Source: Cecembia calidifontis (lineage in GTDB: Bacteria > Bacteroidota > Bacteroidia > Cytophagales > Cyclobacteriaceae). Taken from it: a stretch of 64,000 bases of DNA. Shown here one piece after another: positions 53,242 to 61,543 of this stretch (position 1 is its first letter; every line of letters starts with the position of its first letter). The translations under genes and the position numbers were made by a program. The notes under the pieces were generated by a model. The model had not been told where the DNA came from. It did no database searches and saw only the letters and a program-made list of their open reading frames with translations. The DNA lies in assembly GCF_004216715.1 (NCBI RefSeq), contig NZ_SGXG01000001.1, forward strand, positions 124,001 through 188,000, written 5' to 3'.

Positions 53242-53799
53242 TTAATCTTGTTTTTCTACTTGTATAAAGTTTAATTCAACAGGCGTATTCCGACCAAAGA
53301 TCTTAACCATTACGTTCAGTTTCTTTTTGTCTTCAAACACCTCTTCTATTGTCCCCGAGAAACCACTAAAGGGACCGTCCATTACTTTTACGGTCTCTCC
53401 GACTATAAATGGCGTATCGAGTTTCTCCGCAAACTCATCAATCTCTTCAACACGACCTAAGATCCTGTTGACTTCAGACTGTCGTAATGGTTCAGGGGTT
53501 TTGGAAGCTCCCCCTTGGTTTGAACCTAAGAAACCGATCACACCCGGGATACTTGTAATTACGTGATTGGCCTCACCGTGGCTCAAATCCGCATTGACCA
53601 AAACATAGCCTGGGAAAAAATTTCTTTCCCTCACTCTTTTTTTGCCATTGCGCATTTCGTAAACCTTTTCGGATGGAATCAATACTTCAGGAATGTATTC
53701 CTGAAGCTTGGCCCTGACAATTTCATTGTCCAAGTAAGACTTGGTCTTCTTTTCTTGTCCAGCCACCACCCTAAGTACGTACCACTTATGTTCAGCCAT
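53242..53799 (-). CDS. nusG: Transcription termination/antitermination protein NusG
   Basis: The 185-residue protein has an NGN domain (KWYVLRVVAGQEKKTKSYL, FPGYVLVNADL) and a KOW domain (GETVKVMDGPFSGFSGTIEEVFEDKKKLNVMVKIFGR in segments). NusG couples RNA polymerase to Rho or the ribosome. It follows secE by 17 bases. Confidence 0.97.
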   Translation of the reverse strand: MAEHKWYVLRVVAGQEKKTKSYLDNEIVRAKLQEYIPEVLIPSEKVYEMRNGKKRVRERNFFPGYVLVNADLSHGEANHVITSIPGVIGFLGSNQGGASKTPEPLRQSEVNRILGRVEEIDEFAEKLDTPFIVGETVKVMDGPFSGFSGTIEEVFEDKKKLNVMVKIFGRNTPVELNFIQVEKQD

Positions 53800-53816
53800 C
53801 AGTAATTATAATTCGA

Positions 53817-54005
53817 TTAGAACAGATCGTAAAACCACTTCATCAGATTCTCGAACCCAAGATCAATCACACCAATTACTAGTGCGAAGATCAGAGAAGC
53901 CACAATGACCAACACGGCACTGTTTTGTAAAAACGAATAAGAAGGCCAAGTAACCTTGTTCTTCATTTCGTCAATGGATTCGATGACAAAACTTTTAATA
54001 TTCAT
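53817..54005 (-). CDS. secE: Preprotein translocase subunit SecE
   Basis: The 62-residue protein has one amphipathic helix (SFVIESIDEMKNKVTWPSY, with the conserved VTWP) and one transmembrane segment (SAVLVIVASLIFALVIGVID). This is the minimal SecE form. It sits between tRNA-Trp and nusG, as in most bacteria. Confidence 0.95.
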   Translation of the reverse strand: MNIKSFVIESIDEMKNKVTWPSYSFLQNSAVLVIVASLIFALVIGVIDLGFENLMKWFYDLF

Positions 54006-54023
54006 GGTTCACTTCATTATTTG

Positions 54024-54094
54024 CACGGGCAGAGAGATTCGAACTCCCATCAACGGTTTTGGAGACCGCTATTCTGCCATTGAACTATGCCCGT
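54024..54094 (-). tRNA. tRNA-Trp (anticodon CCA)
   Basis: The minus strand folds into a cloverleaf of 71 bases with acceptor arms ACGGGCA/TGCCCGT, T-loop GTTCGAATC and anticodon loop TCTCCAAAA containing CCA. CCA at the 3' end is not encoded. It starts the transcript leading to secE. Confidence 0.95.
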
Positions 54095-54120
54095 AGAATA
54101 TTTGGTTCCCAAAAGGAACG

Positions 54121-54152
54121 CAAAGGTAGCTAGATAAGGATTAAGAAACAAA
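54121..54152 (-). promoter_or_regulatory. Promoter for tRNA-Trp-secE-nusG-rplK and following genes
   Basis: On the minus strand TTTG (54152-54149), 20 bases, then TACCTTTG (54128-54121) match the Bacteroidota consensus. The -33 box lies within the T-rich tail of the tuf terminator. Confidence 0.75.
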
Positions 54153-54181
54153 TGCGATCCCAAAAAAATCAGGATCGCATC
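54147..54181 (-). terminator. Intrinsic terminator after tuf
   Basis: The arms ATGCGATCC and GGATCGCAT (54152-54160 and 54172-54180) pair perfectly around 11 bases. On the minus strand a TTTGTTT tail follows. Confidence 0.85.
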
Positions 54182-54204
54182 TGGATTTATATGTATCTCA
54201 ATGA

Positions 54205-55392
54205 TTAGTCAAGAATTTCAGTTACCTGACCGGCACCTACTGTTCTACCACCCTCACGGATAGCGAAACGTAGACCTTTTTCCAAAGCAACTGCGTTCAA
54301 CAAGGTCACTTCAATAGTTACGTTGTCACCTGGCATAACCATTTCCACATTCTCAGGAAGTTTGATTTCGCCAGTTACGTCAGTAGTTCTCAAATAGAAC
54401 TGAGGACGGTACTTGTTGAAGAATGGAGTGTGACGTCCACCTTCTTCTTTAGACAATACGTAAACTTCAGCTTTGAAGTGTGCGTGAGGAGTTACAGAAC
54501 CAGGCTTACAGATAATCATACCTCTTCTGATCTGAGACTTCTCGATACCTCTCAACAACAATCCAACGTTGTCACCAGCTTCACCTCTGTCAAGGATCTT
54601 ACGGAACATTTCCACACCAGTAACAGTAGATTTCAAACCTTGAGCACCCATACCAATGATATCTACAGGATCACCAGAGTTGATGATACCTCTTTCGATT
54701 CTACCAGTAGCAACAGTACCACGTCCAGTGATAGAGAATACGTCTTCAACTGGCATCAAGAAATCTTTGTCGATCAAACGCTCAGGAAGCGGAATGTAGT
54801 TGTCAACAGCTTCCATCAATTTGATAACTGTTTCTTCCCACTTAGGCTCACCGTTAAGTGCACCAAGAGCAGAACCAGCAATCACTGGAATGTTGTCTCC
54901 ATCAAACTCATAGAAAGAAAGCAGTTCTCTTACTTCCATTTCAACAAGTTCAAGAAGTTCAGGATCATCAACCATGTCCACTTTATTCAAGAACACTACA
55001 AGAGCAGGAACACCTACCTGACGGGCAAGAAGGATGTGCTCTCTAGTTTGTGGCATAGGTCCGTCAGTAGCAGCAACTACAAGGATAGCGCCGTCCATCT
55101 GAGCAGCACCTGTAACCATGTTCTTCACGTAGTCAGCGTGACCTGGACAGTCAACGTGGGCATAGTGTCTGTTAGCAGTTTGATACTCTACGTGAGAAGT
55201 GTTGATGGTGATACCTCTTTCTTTTTCTTCTGGAGCGTTGTCGATAGAAGAGAAATCTCTCATTTCAGAAAGACCTTGCTTAGCCAATACTGCAGTGATG
55301 GCAGCAGTCAAAGTAGTCTTTCCATGGTCTACGTGACCAATCGTACCGATATTTACGTGCGGTTTGGAACGGTCAAAGGTTGCTTTTGCCAT
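54205..55392 (-). CDS. tuf: Translation elongation factor Tu
   Basis: The 395-residue GTPase delivers aminoacyl-tRNA. The G motifs are GHVDHGKTTLTAAIT, RGITINTSHVEY, DCPGHADYV and NKVDMVDD. Domains 2 and 3 are complete, ending GGRTVGAGQVTEILD. The gene is preceded by three tRNA genes transcribed with it. Confidence 0.99.
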   Translation of the reverse strand: MAKATFDRSKPHVNIGTIGHVDHGKTTLTAAITAVLAKQGLSEMRDFSSIDNAPEEKERGITINTSHVEYQTANRHYAHVDCPGHADYVKNMVTGAAQMDGAILVVAATDGPMPQTREHILLARQVGVPALVVFLNKVDMVDDPELLELVEMEVRELLSFYEFDGDNIPVIAGSALGALNGEPKWEETVIKLMEAVDNYIPLPERLIDKDFLMPVEDVFSITGRGTVATGRIERGIINSGDPVDIIGMGAQGLKSTVTGVEMFRKILDRGEAGDNVGLLLRGIEKSQIRRGMIICKPGSVTPHAHFKAEVYVLSKEEGGRHTPFFNKYRPQFYLRTTDVTGEIKLPENVEMVMPGDNVTIEVTLLNAVALEKGLRFAIREGGRTVGAGQVTEILD

Positions 55393-55453
55393 GCGTGAAA
55401 ATCCTCTGTTTTAGTTAAAGATATGATTTGTTTAAATTTTTCAAATGTTGAAG

Positions 55454-55525
55454 AGCCAACGACGGGATTTGAACCCGTGACCCCTTCCTTACCAAGGAAG
55501 TACTCTACCCCTGAGCTACGTCGGC
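55454..55525 (-). tRNA. tRNA-Thr (anticodon GGT)
   Basis: The 72-base cloverleaf on the minus strand has acceptor arms GCCGACG/CGTTGGC (one G-T pair), D-arm GTAGCTCAGG, anticodon loop TTGGTAA and T-loop GTTCAAATC. It is nearest to tuf. Confidence 0.95.
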
Positions 55526-55556
55526 TGATAACATTAATATGCTATAAAAAGCATAG

Positions 55557-55629
55557 AGCGGGAGACGAGGCTCGAACCCGCGACCTGCAGCTTGGAAGGC
55601 TGCCGCTCTACCAACTGAGCTACTCCCGC
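55557..55629 (-). tRNA. tRNA-Gly (anticodon TCC)
   Basis: The 73-base cloverleaf on the minus strand has acceptor arms GCGGGAG/CTCCCGC, anticodon loop CTTCCAA and T-loop GTTCGAGCC. Confidence 0.95.
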
Positions 55630-55675
55630 TTTTGAAACTCTATGTTATTGCCTTTTCAGACTTCATTCAAGTTTG

Positions 55676-55758
55676 TGGGGGAAACAGGATTCGAACCTGT
55701 GAAGACATAAGTCAACGGATTTACAGTCCGTCCCAGTTGGCCGCTTTGGTATTCCCCC
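55676..55758 (-). tRNA. tRNA-Tyr (anticodon GTA)
   Basis: The 83-base gene on the minus strand has acceptor arms GGGGGAA/TTCCCCC, anticodon loop CTGTAAA, a long variable arm as expected for tRNA-Tyr, and T-loop GTTCGAATC. Confidence 0.95.
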
Positions 55759-55817
55759 AACTGATTTTTTGCCAAGAATTTGAAGCGCTAGCAGCTTTTA
55801 GTATTCTTAACGGATGG

Positions 55818-55848
55818 CAAAATTATACCCTTTTCGTAAACATTCAAA
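55818..55848 (-). promoter_or_regulatory. Promoter for tRNA-Tyr-Gly-Thr-tuf
   Basis: On the minus strand TTTG (55848-55845), 19 bases, then TAATTTTG (55825-55818) match the Bacteroidota consensus exactly, about 60 bases before the mature tRNA-Tyr 5' end. Confidence 0.78.
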
Positions 55849-55912
55849 ATTATGGTGAAAATTTTCATAGGATTTTTTTCAGGTCAGGTTTAATCCAATA
55901 AAAATCAAGGAA

Positions 55913-58516
55913 TTAATTTTCATCCAGGTAGGATGACAGGAAAAACTCCATGTACCTTTTCGCCATTTCATCCTCTTCCTTCAGCCAAATTTGCCGGGCA
56001 CTGTCCAATACGCCTGCCTCTTCGACAAAGGCAAAAAGCCCCATAAATGCTGCTATACGTACATAATTGGCCCTGTGACTTCCTGCCAACTTCAGGAGAT
56101 TGGCAATCGCCAGCTCCGAACCCTCCCCGGGTAGCTTGGCGAAATAATCCCCATAATACCCCAAATAGTAGTACAAAGCCTGACCCCGGATCTGATCCAA
56201 CTTTTCATGAAACCAGCCTCCCTTACCAGGGATTTCTTCTGCAATGAAATAATTGGCAAGGGCTACTACCATCCGGATGTTCTTTTCCTCCATGAACCTG
56301 GCCGCCACTTCTTCCCGGTTGATATTTTCTTCGGTCTCTAGATAGGCCCCCAAAGCTGCTCCCGCCACATAATAAGAAGGATGGTTCATCCACCTCAAAA
56401 ACGAAGGGGAATACTTTTCCCCGTCTATCAGGGCAAGCAGTTCTATCGCTCCTAACCTAACGGTATTCTTTGGATCATTTTCTGCAATCTCAAACAACTT
56501 CTCCTCCAGATTATCAATGAAAAGCAGCCATTCCGGATGTAAGGAAATTTTCATGATGGCCAATTCCCTGATGGCCCAAAATCCGTCCTCCAACCCTTTG
56601 CCCATCAATTCAGCCACATCTTTGTCCTCAGCAAACATGCTGGCCAAACTGTCCAGTGCCTCATAGCGGGCAAGCCCTAAAACTGAGGTTCTGTATTGAT
56701 TGATAAAATGCTGCTTCCCTCTGTAAGAAACCTTTTCTGCCAATATTTCAGCTGCTTCATCCACATAGAGCTCGGTTACCGGTGCACCATTATCTACAGC
56801 AAACTGCTGCCAGGCTTTATCCAAGACCAGTTCTTTCTCAAAGCGTTTCCCCTCATGGTACCAACTCACTTTAAATGGTATCCTATATAAAGGTGTATTG
56901 CTCAGGTCCTGACGCTGGGCAACGGTCAGGAGCAGGTTCTCGGGCTGGCTGTAATCTACTTCATATTCTAAAATAGGATGTCCCGACGCCAAAAACCATT
57001 GGTTGAAAAACCAATTCAAATCCATACCTGTCACTTCCTCAAATGCCAACCTGAGGTCATGCACTTCCACTGCCTTGAAGGCATGTTTGGTGAGGTAATG
57101 GTTCAAAGAAGCAAAAAAAGCGTCATCCCCCAGATGCCTTCTTAACATATGCAATATCCTTCCCCCTTTGGCATAAGAATGGCTGTCAAACATATCCTCC
57201 CCATTTTCGTGGTAAAACCGGATCAGGTCCACCTGCTTTTCTTTGGATTCATCCAAGTATTGCTCCATTTCTGATACATGATGCATGTCCGCATCATCCT
57301 TGCCGTTTTTGTACTCATACCAGAGGTATTCGGAGTAATTGGCAAAAGCTTCATTCAAGGTGAGGTTGGCCCAAGATTCATTGGTAACCAAATTGCCAAA
57401 CCACTGATGAAAGAGCTCATGGGCAATGATACCGTCCCATTCTGAATCAATTGCCTCCCGCTCATTGAGGTTAAGCTCTTCCATAAAAACCGAAATGGTG
57501 GTATTTTCCATAGCACCCGATACGAAGTCCCGCACCACCACCTGGTCATAGCGCTGCCAGGGATACTTAACTCCCAATATCTCGGAGAAAAAACCGATCA
57601 TTTCCGGAGTATTTCCAAAAACTTTTTTTGCCCCGCTCTCAAATTCCTTTTCAACATAATAATTGACCTGCATGCCCTCCCAGCTATCTTTCACCTCCAC
57701 AAAATCTCCTACTATAACCGCTGCCAGATAAGGCGCATGGGGGAGGTCCATTACCCAATGATCTGTTCTCGTGCCATCTCCATTCGCTTTACTTGATTTC
57801 AAAAGGCCATTGCTCAAGGTTCGGTACTTGGCATCTACCGTCAACCTTAATTCCTGTGTCACCCTTTCGTTGGGTGAGTCAATTGTGGGGAACCATTTGG
57901 AATTGTGTTCTGTCTCTCCCTGGGTCCAAATTTGGGTAGGTTTATTTTTTTCCTCACCTCTTGCATTGATAAAATAGAGGCCCTTGGTATCCGTGATGGC
58001 TTTGCTTCCACCTCCGGCATTTTCATTGGGATGGGCAGTGTATTTTATTTTCACCTTGATTGTATCCTTCCTGGTGAGGGTTGTGGGAAGATAAAGGGTA
58101 AGCTGTCTTCCATTGTAGCTAAAATTCAGTGCCTCCTCCTCTTTCTTTCCCATCATCCAGACATTGTGGACTTCAAAATCTTTGGCATCCAATACCAGTT
58201 CGTTTTGCGGAAAAAAATAAGGTTTCAAGGAGAGTTCCGCCTGCCCATGGACCAATTCCTTTTCATAATCAAAAGACAGGTCCAACGCGGTATGCAAGAG
58301 GTCAAAATCTCTTCTTCTGGTTTCCTGATAGGCTGAAATCTTATTTTCCAGCCCCCTGATCAAGTCCTGCTTTTTATTGCTTTCTTCAAGTAAATCCGCA
58401 GCAGCGAGCTCCTGTGGGGGGATTTCATTATTTACCAATGTGTTTTTGGTACTTTGACAGGACCAAAAAACAAACCATAAAAGGAGCAAACTCAGTTTTG
58501 GCTTCCAGATTCTCAT
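55913..58516 (-). CDS. M1 family metallopeptidase (aminopeptidase N-like) lipoprotein
   Basis: The 867-residue protein has a lipoprotein signal (MRIWKPKLSLLLLWFVFWSC, Cys20). An N-terminal beta-saddle domain precedes the catalytic domain with GAMEN at residues 334-338 and the zinc site HELFH at 366-370, followed after 18 residues by Glu389 (LNEAFANY). The C-terminal part (about 600-860) is helical with HEAT-like repeats. It removes N-terminal residues from peptides, probably in the periplasm. The gene is divergent from the biotin carrier gene with only 50 bases between them. Confidence 0.93.
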   Translation of the reverse strand: MRIWKPKLSLLLLWFVFWSCQSTKNTLVNNEIPPQELAAADLLEESNKKQDLIRGLENKISAYQETRRRDFDLLHTALDLSFDYEKELVHGQAELSLKPYFFPQNELVLDAKDFEVHNVWMMGKKEEEALNFSYNGRQLTLYLPTTLTRKDTIKVKIKYTAHPNENAGGGSKAITDTKGLYFINARGEEKNKPTQIWTQGETEHNSKWFPTIDSPNERVTQELRLTVDAKYRTLSNGLLKSSKANGDGTRTDHWVMDLPHAPYLAAVIVGDFVEVKDSWEGMQVNYYVEKEFESGAKKVFGNTPEMIGFFSEILGVKYPWQRYDQVVVRDFVSGAMENTTISVFMEELNLNEREAIDSEWDGIIAHELFHQWFGNLVTNESWANLTLNEAFANYSEYLWYEYKNGKDDADMHHVSEMEQYLDESKEKQVDLIRFYHENGEDMFDSHSYAKGGRILHMLRRHLGDDAFFASLNHYLTKHAFKAVEVHDLRLAFEEVTGMDLNWFFNQWFLASGHPILEYEVDYSQPENLLLTVAQRQDLSNTPLYRIPFKVSWYHEGKRFEKELVLDKAWQQFAVDNGAPVTELYVDEAAEILAEKVSYRGKQHFINQYRTSVLGLARYEALDSLASMFAEDKDVAELMGKGLEDGFWAIRELAIMKISLHPEWLLFIDNLEEKLFEIAENDPKNTVRLGAIELLALIDGEKYSPSFLRWMNHPSYYVAGAALGAYLETEENINREEVAARFMEEKNIRMVVALANYFIAEEIPGKGGWFHEKLDQIRGQALYYYLGYYGDYFAKLPGEGSELAIANLLKLAGSHRANYVRIAAFMGLFAFVEEAGVLDSARQIWLKEEDEMAKRYMEFFLSSYLDEN

Positions 58517-58566
58517 GAAAATGGTTTTTAAAGATTTATCGTATATCTTAGCGCAAAATAATAGAA

Positions 58567-59061
58567 ATGTATTCAGTAAGCATTAAAAATTCAGTCTTTG
58601 AGGTAGAAAAGTCCAAGGATCAGTATTTGGTAAACGGAAAAATCCTGGATTGGAGCATCTCAAAAGTCAGGGATAGACACTATCACGTTCTTCAAAACGG
58701 GAAGTCGTTTAATCTTGAAGTGGTGCATGTAGACCAGGAAAATAAAACCATCAAGTTGAAGCTGAACAATAAACCCTGCGAAGTGACACTGAAAGATAAA
58801 TTTGATCTTCTTTTGGAAAAGCTTGGCATGAACATGCAGCACCAAAATTCCGCTAAGGACATCAAAGCACCTATGCCGGGCCTGATCTTCGATATCAAGG
58901 TGCAGGAAGGTGATACCGTAAAAAAAGGAGATCCAGTCCTTATATTGGAAGCCATGAAAATGGAAAACATCCTGAAATCCCCGGGAGATGGAACAGTCAA
59001 ATCCATCAAAATCAAAAAAGGGGACAGTGTAGAAAAAAATCAGGTACTCATCCAATTTTAA
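58567..59061 (+). CDS. Biotin/lipoyl-containing carrier protein (acyl-CoA carboxylase BCCP-type)
   Basis: The 164-residue protein has a C-terminal biotinyl domain (about residues 98-164, IKAPMPGLIFDIKVQEGDTV) with the biotinylated lysine in LEAMKMENIL (Lys131). The N-terminal half (residues 1-90) is a small beta domain seen in Bacteroidota biotin carriers that pair with separately encoded acyl-CoA carboxylase subunits. Those subunits are not in the window. It is not a clear accB, so I give no symbol. Confidence 0.9.
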   Translation: MYSVSIKNSVFEVEKSKDQYLVNGKILDWSISKVRDRHYHVLQNGKSFNLEVVHVDQENKTIKLKLNNKPCEVTLKDKFDLLLEKLGMNMQHQNSAKDIKAPMPGLIFDIKVQEGDTVKKGDPVLILEAMKMENILKSPGDGTVKSIKIKKGDSVEKNQVLIQF

Positions 59062-59070
59062 AGGTAGTCT

Positions 59071-59102
59071 TTTCAGATTTCCTGATGAAGCACTTATATT
59101 TG
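59071..59102 (+). promoter_or_regulatory. Promoter for pyrH-frr
   Basis: TATATTTG (59095-59102) is a full match to the -7 box. TTTC (59071-59074), 20 bases upstream, is a near match to the -33 TTTG. The ATG of pyrH lies about 50 bases past the predicted start. Confidence 0.55.
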
Positions 59103-59161
59103 TCGGATTTATCAATCGACAAGTTCAATCCAAACTCCTTTTTCAATTACCTAATTCAACA

Positions 59162-59872
59162 ATGAAATACAACAGAATATTACTCAAACTGAGCGGCGAG
59201 GCATTGATGGGTGAAAAAAACTACGGCATTGATTCCAACCGGCTGGAACAATATGCACAGGAAATCAAAAAAGTGAAAGACCTGGGCGTAGAAATCGCCA
59301 TTGTAATCGGAGGTGGTAATATTTTCAGAGGGGTACAGGCAGAAAAAACAGGTATAGACCGTGTTCAGGGAGATTACATGGGCATGTTGGCCACTTTGAT
59401 CAATGCCATGGCCCTGCAGAGCGCCTTGGAACAAAACGGTATGTTTACCCGCTTGATGTCCGGTATCAAGGTAGAAAGTGTCTGCGAACCATTCATCAGA
59501 AGACGGGCCATCAGACACCTTGAAAAAGGAAGGATCGTAATTTTTGGAGCAGGTATTGGTAACCCCTATTTTACCACGGATTCCACAGCCTCCCTGAGGG
59601 CGATTGAAATTGAAGCCGATGTGGTATTGAAGGGAACAAGGGTAGATGGGGTTTATACTGCTGATCCTGAAAAAGACAAAACAGCAACAAAATATTCACA
59701 ACTGTCCTTTCAGGAAGCTTATGAAAAAAACCTGAACATCATGGACATGACCGCGTTTACTTTATGTCAGGAAAACAACCTGCCTATTGTGGTATTTGAT
59801 ATGAATAAACCGGGCAATCTTCAAAAGATTGTAGCTGGTGAGGATATAGGAACATTAATAACTTCAAAATAA
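59162..59872 (+). CDS. pyrH: Uridylate kinase (UMP kinase)
   Basis: The 236-residue amino-acid-kinase-fold enzyme phosphorylates UMP to UDP. Motifs are LLKLSGEALMG, VIGGGNIFRG, GDYMGMLATLINAMALQ and GAGIGNPYFTTDSTASLRA. It is followed by frr 11 bases downstream, a widely conserved pair. Confidence 0.98.
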   Translation: MKYNRILLKLSGEALMGEKNYGIDSNRLEQYAQEIKKVKDLGVEIAIVIGGGNIFRGVQAEKTGIDRVQGDYMGMLATLINAMALQSALEQNGMFTRLMSGIKVESVCEPFIRRRAIRHLEKGRIVIFGAGIGNPYFTTDSTASLRAIEIEADVVLKGTRVDGVYTADPEKDKTATKYSQLSFQEAYEKNLNIMDMTAFTLCQENNLPIVVFDMNKPGNLQKIVAGEDIGTLITSK

Positions 59873-59883
59873 TCCAGTAACAC

Positions 59884-60444
59884 ATGGAAGAGATTCAATT
59901 ATTCCTGGACGAAGCCAAAGAGATGATGCAAAAAGCAGTAGATCATACTGCTGCAGAATTGGTAAAAATCAGAGCCGGAAAGGCCATGCCCAATATGTTG
60001 GACGGAATTATGGTGCCTTATTATGGCTCCCCTACCCCGCTTCAGCAAGTCGCTTCTGTCACCACCCCAGATGCGAGGACTTTGGCTATCAAACCTTGGG
60101 AAAGAAACCTGATTTCCGAAATTGAACGCGCCATTATCAATTCCGACCTGGGTCTGGCCCCTCAAAATAACGGTGAAATGGTAATCCTGACCATACCACC
60201 TTTGACAGAGGAAAGAAGAAAAACCTTGGTAAAACAGGCCAAACAAGAATGTGAAAACGGTAAAATTTCCGTTAGGACTGTAAGAAAAGACATCAATGAC
60301 TCACTCAAAAAACTCCAAAAAGACGGAGCACCTGAAGATGAAGTCAAAAGGGCAGAAGATGTGGTCCAGAAATACACGGATCAATATTCGGCCAAAATTG
60401 ATGACCTGCTGAGCAAAAAAGAGGCAGAGATCATGACGGTCTAA
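59884..60444 (+). CDS. frr: Ribosome recycling factor
   Basis: The 186-residue protein has the RRF three-helix bundle and signature (LVKIRAGKAMPNMLDGIMVPYYGSPTPLQQVASV in segments, and GKISVRTVRKDINDSLKKL). With EF-G it splits post-termination ribosomes. A strong terminator follows. Confidence 0.98.
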   Translation: MEEIQLFLDEAKEMMQKAVDHTAAELVKIRAGKAMPNMLDGIMVPYYGSPTPLQQVASVTTPDARTLAIKPWERNLISEIERAIINSDLGLAPQNNGEMVILTIPPLTEERRKTLVKQAKQECENGKISVRTVRKDINDSLKKLQKDGAPEDEVKRAEDVVQKYTDQYSAKIDDLLSKKEAEIMTV

Positions 60445-60460
60445 AAAACCTACTGAGTAT

Positions 60461-60500
60461 AAGTTCTTCCAAGGAAAATCTTGGAAGAACTTTTTTTTTA
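60461..60500 (+). terminator. Intrinsic terminator after frr
   Basis: The perfect 13-base arms AAGTTCTTCCAAG (60461-60473) and CTTGGAAGAACTT (60480-60492) with a six-base loop run into a string of T. Confidence 0.92.
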
Positions 60501-60519
60501 CTCTTAATCTGCAATACAG

Positions 60520-61446
60520 ATGTCCAAATCAGAAAAAGAAAAAATGCTCGCGGGAGAAGTTTACAACAGCCGGGATCCAGAGCTTCTGGAGAGATATCAT
60601 ATTGCCAGAGCGCTCCTGCTGGAATTCAATCAGACGAGTTCAAGAAACCTCGGGAGAAAATCCGAATTGCTGAATGAATTATTGGGAGAAGTAGGGGAAG
60701 GAGTATGAATTGAGGCACCTTTTTATTGTTATTACGGGAAAAATACCCGGTTAGGCAAAAATACTTTTTTAAATTTCAATTGCCTGCTTCTGGATGACAA
60801 CCTGAAGCCCGAGACCAAGATTGCCGATATTGGCTGCGGAACAAGAGGTCAGACCATGATCTTGGCCCAACATGCACCTGGACAGATCACCGCCATAGAT
60901 TAGTGTCCGAAATTTATTGATCAGTTGAATGCCCATGTAGCCCAGCTCAAACTCCAACAACGGTTAAAAGGTGTTCCGGGATCCATGGAAAACCTGCCTT
61001 TTCAAGAGGAGGAACTGGATCTGATTTGGTCAGAGGGTGCTATTTATAATATAGGCTTTGAAAAGGGATTGAAGGAGTGGAAGAAATTTTTGAAAAAAGG
61101 AGGCTATATTGCGGTAAGCGAGGCTTCCTGGTTTACAGAGGAAAGGCCCAAAGAAATCCAGGACTATTGGGACAATGCCTATTCTGAAATTGATACGATT
61201 CCCAATAAAGCCGCCCAACTCCAAAAGGCCGGCTATATCCCCGTAGCATTTTTTATCCTTCCTGAAAACTGTTGGACAGACAATTATTATGTTCCCCAAA
61301 CCAAATTCGAGAAAGATTTTTTAAACAAACACAAAGGCAATCCTACTGCCAAGGGATTTATCGATGAAATCAGAAAAGAAATTCGGTATTATTCCCAATA
61401 CAAGGATTATTATGGCTATGCATTTTATATTGGAAAGAAGATTTGA
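60520..61446 (+). pseudogene. Chimeric pseudogene: maltose O-acetyltransferase 5' half fused to a SAM methyltransferase
   Basis: One continuous frame runs from ATG 60520 to TGA 61446 with two in-frame stops. The first part (MSKSEKEKMLAGEVYNSRDPE) is the Mac domain of maltose O-acetyltransferases. After a TGA at 60706-60708, in the place of a Trp usual in that family, it continues IEAPFYCYYGKNTRLGKNT. Near 60795 it changes abruptly to a class I methyltransferase (NLKPETKIADIGCGTRGQT; the usual GCGTGG is altered to GCGTRG). This part has a TAG at 60901-60903 and then an open reading frame to the end (ENLPFQEEELDLIWSEGAIYN, then YKDYYGYAFYIGKKI). A deletion that joined two genes, followed by decay, explains this. 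It borders the CRISPR array. Confidence 0.85.
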
Positions 61447-61507
61447 GGCGGTGATTTCAAATCAATCAAAGGAAGAATCATGAACACCTTTGAAAATATT
61501 AAAATCA

Positions 61508-61543
61508 GTGAATAAAATGGTATCTTCCTAAGGAAATCACAGC
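61508..61543 (+). repeat. Degenerate terminal CRISPR repeat
   Basis: The last 30 bases match the CRISPR repeat perfectly (61514-61543). Upstream, GTGAAT (61508-61513) matches repeat positions 4-9, so the seven bases TGCTTTC (positions 10-16) are missing. A degenerate repeat usually marks the leader-distal end. The preceding 61447-61507 shows no tracrRNA-like anti-repeat. Confidence 0.75.

Noticed and set aside
60706..60708. TGA in the acetyltransferase part as a possible selenocysteine codon
   Set aside because: Homologues have Trp at this place, no selenocysteine insertion hairpin is evident, and a TAG follows in the same frame, so gene decay is simpler.
61447..61507. Possible tracrRNA beside the array
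   Set aside because: No sequence complementary to GTTGTGAATTGCTTTCA is present in this short stretch or noticed elsewhere in the window.
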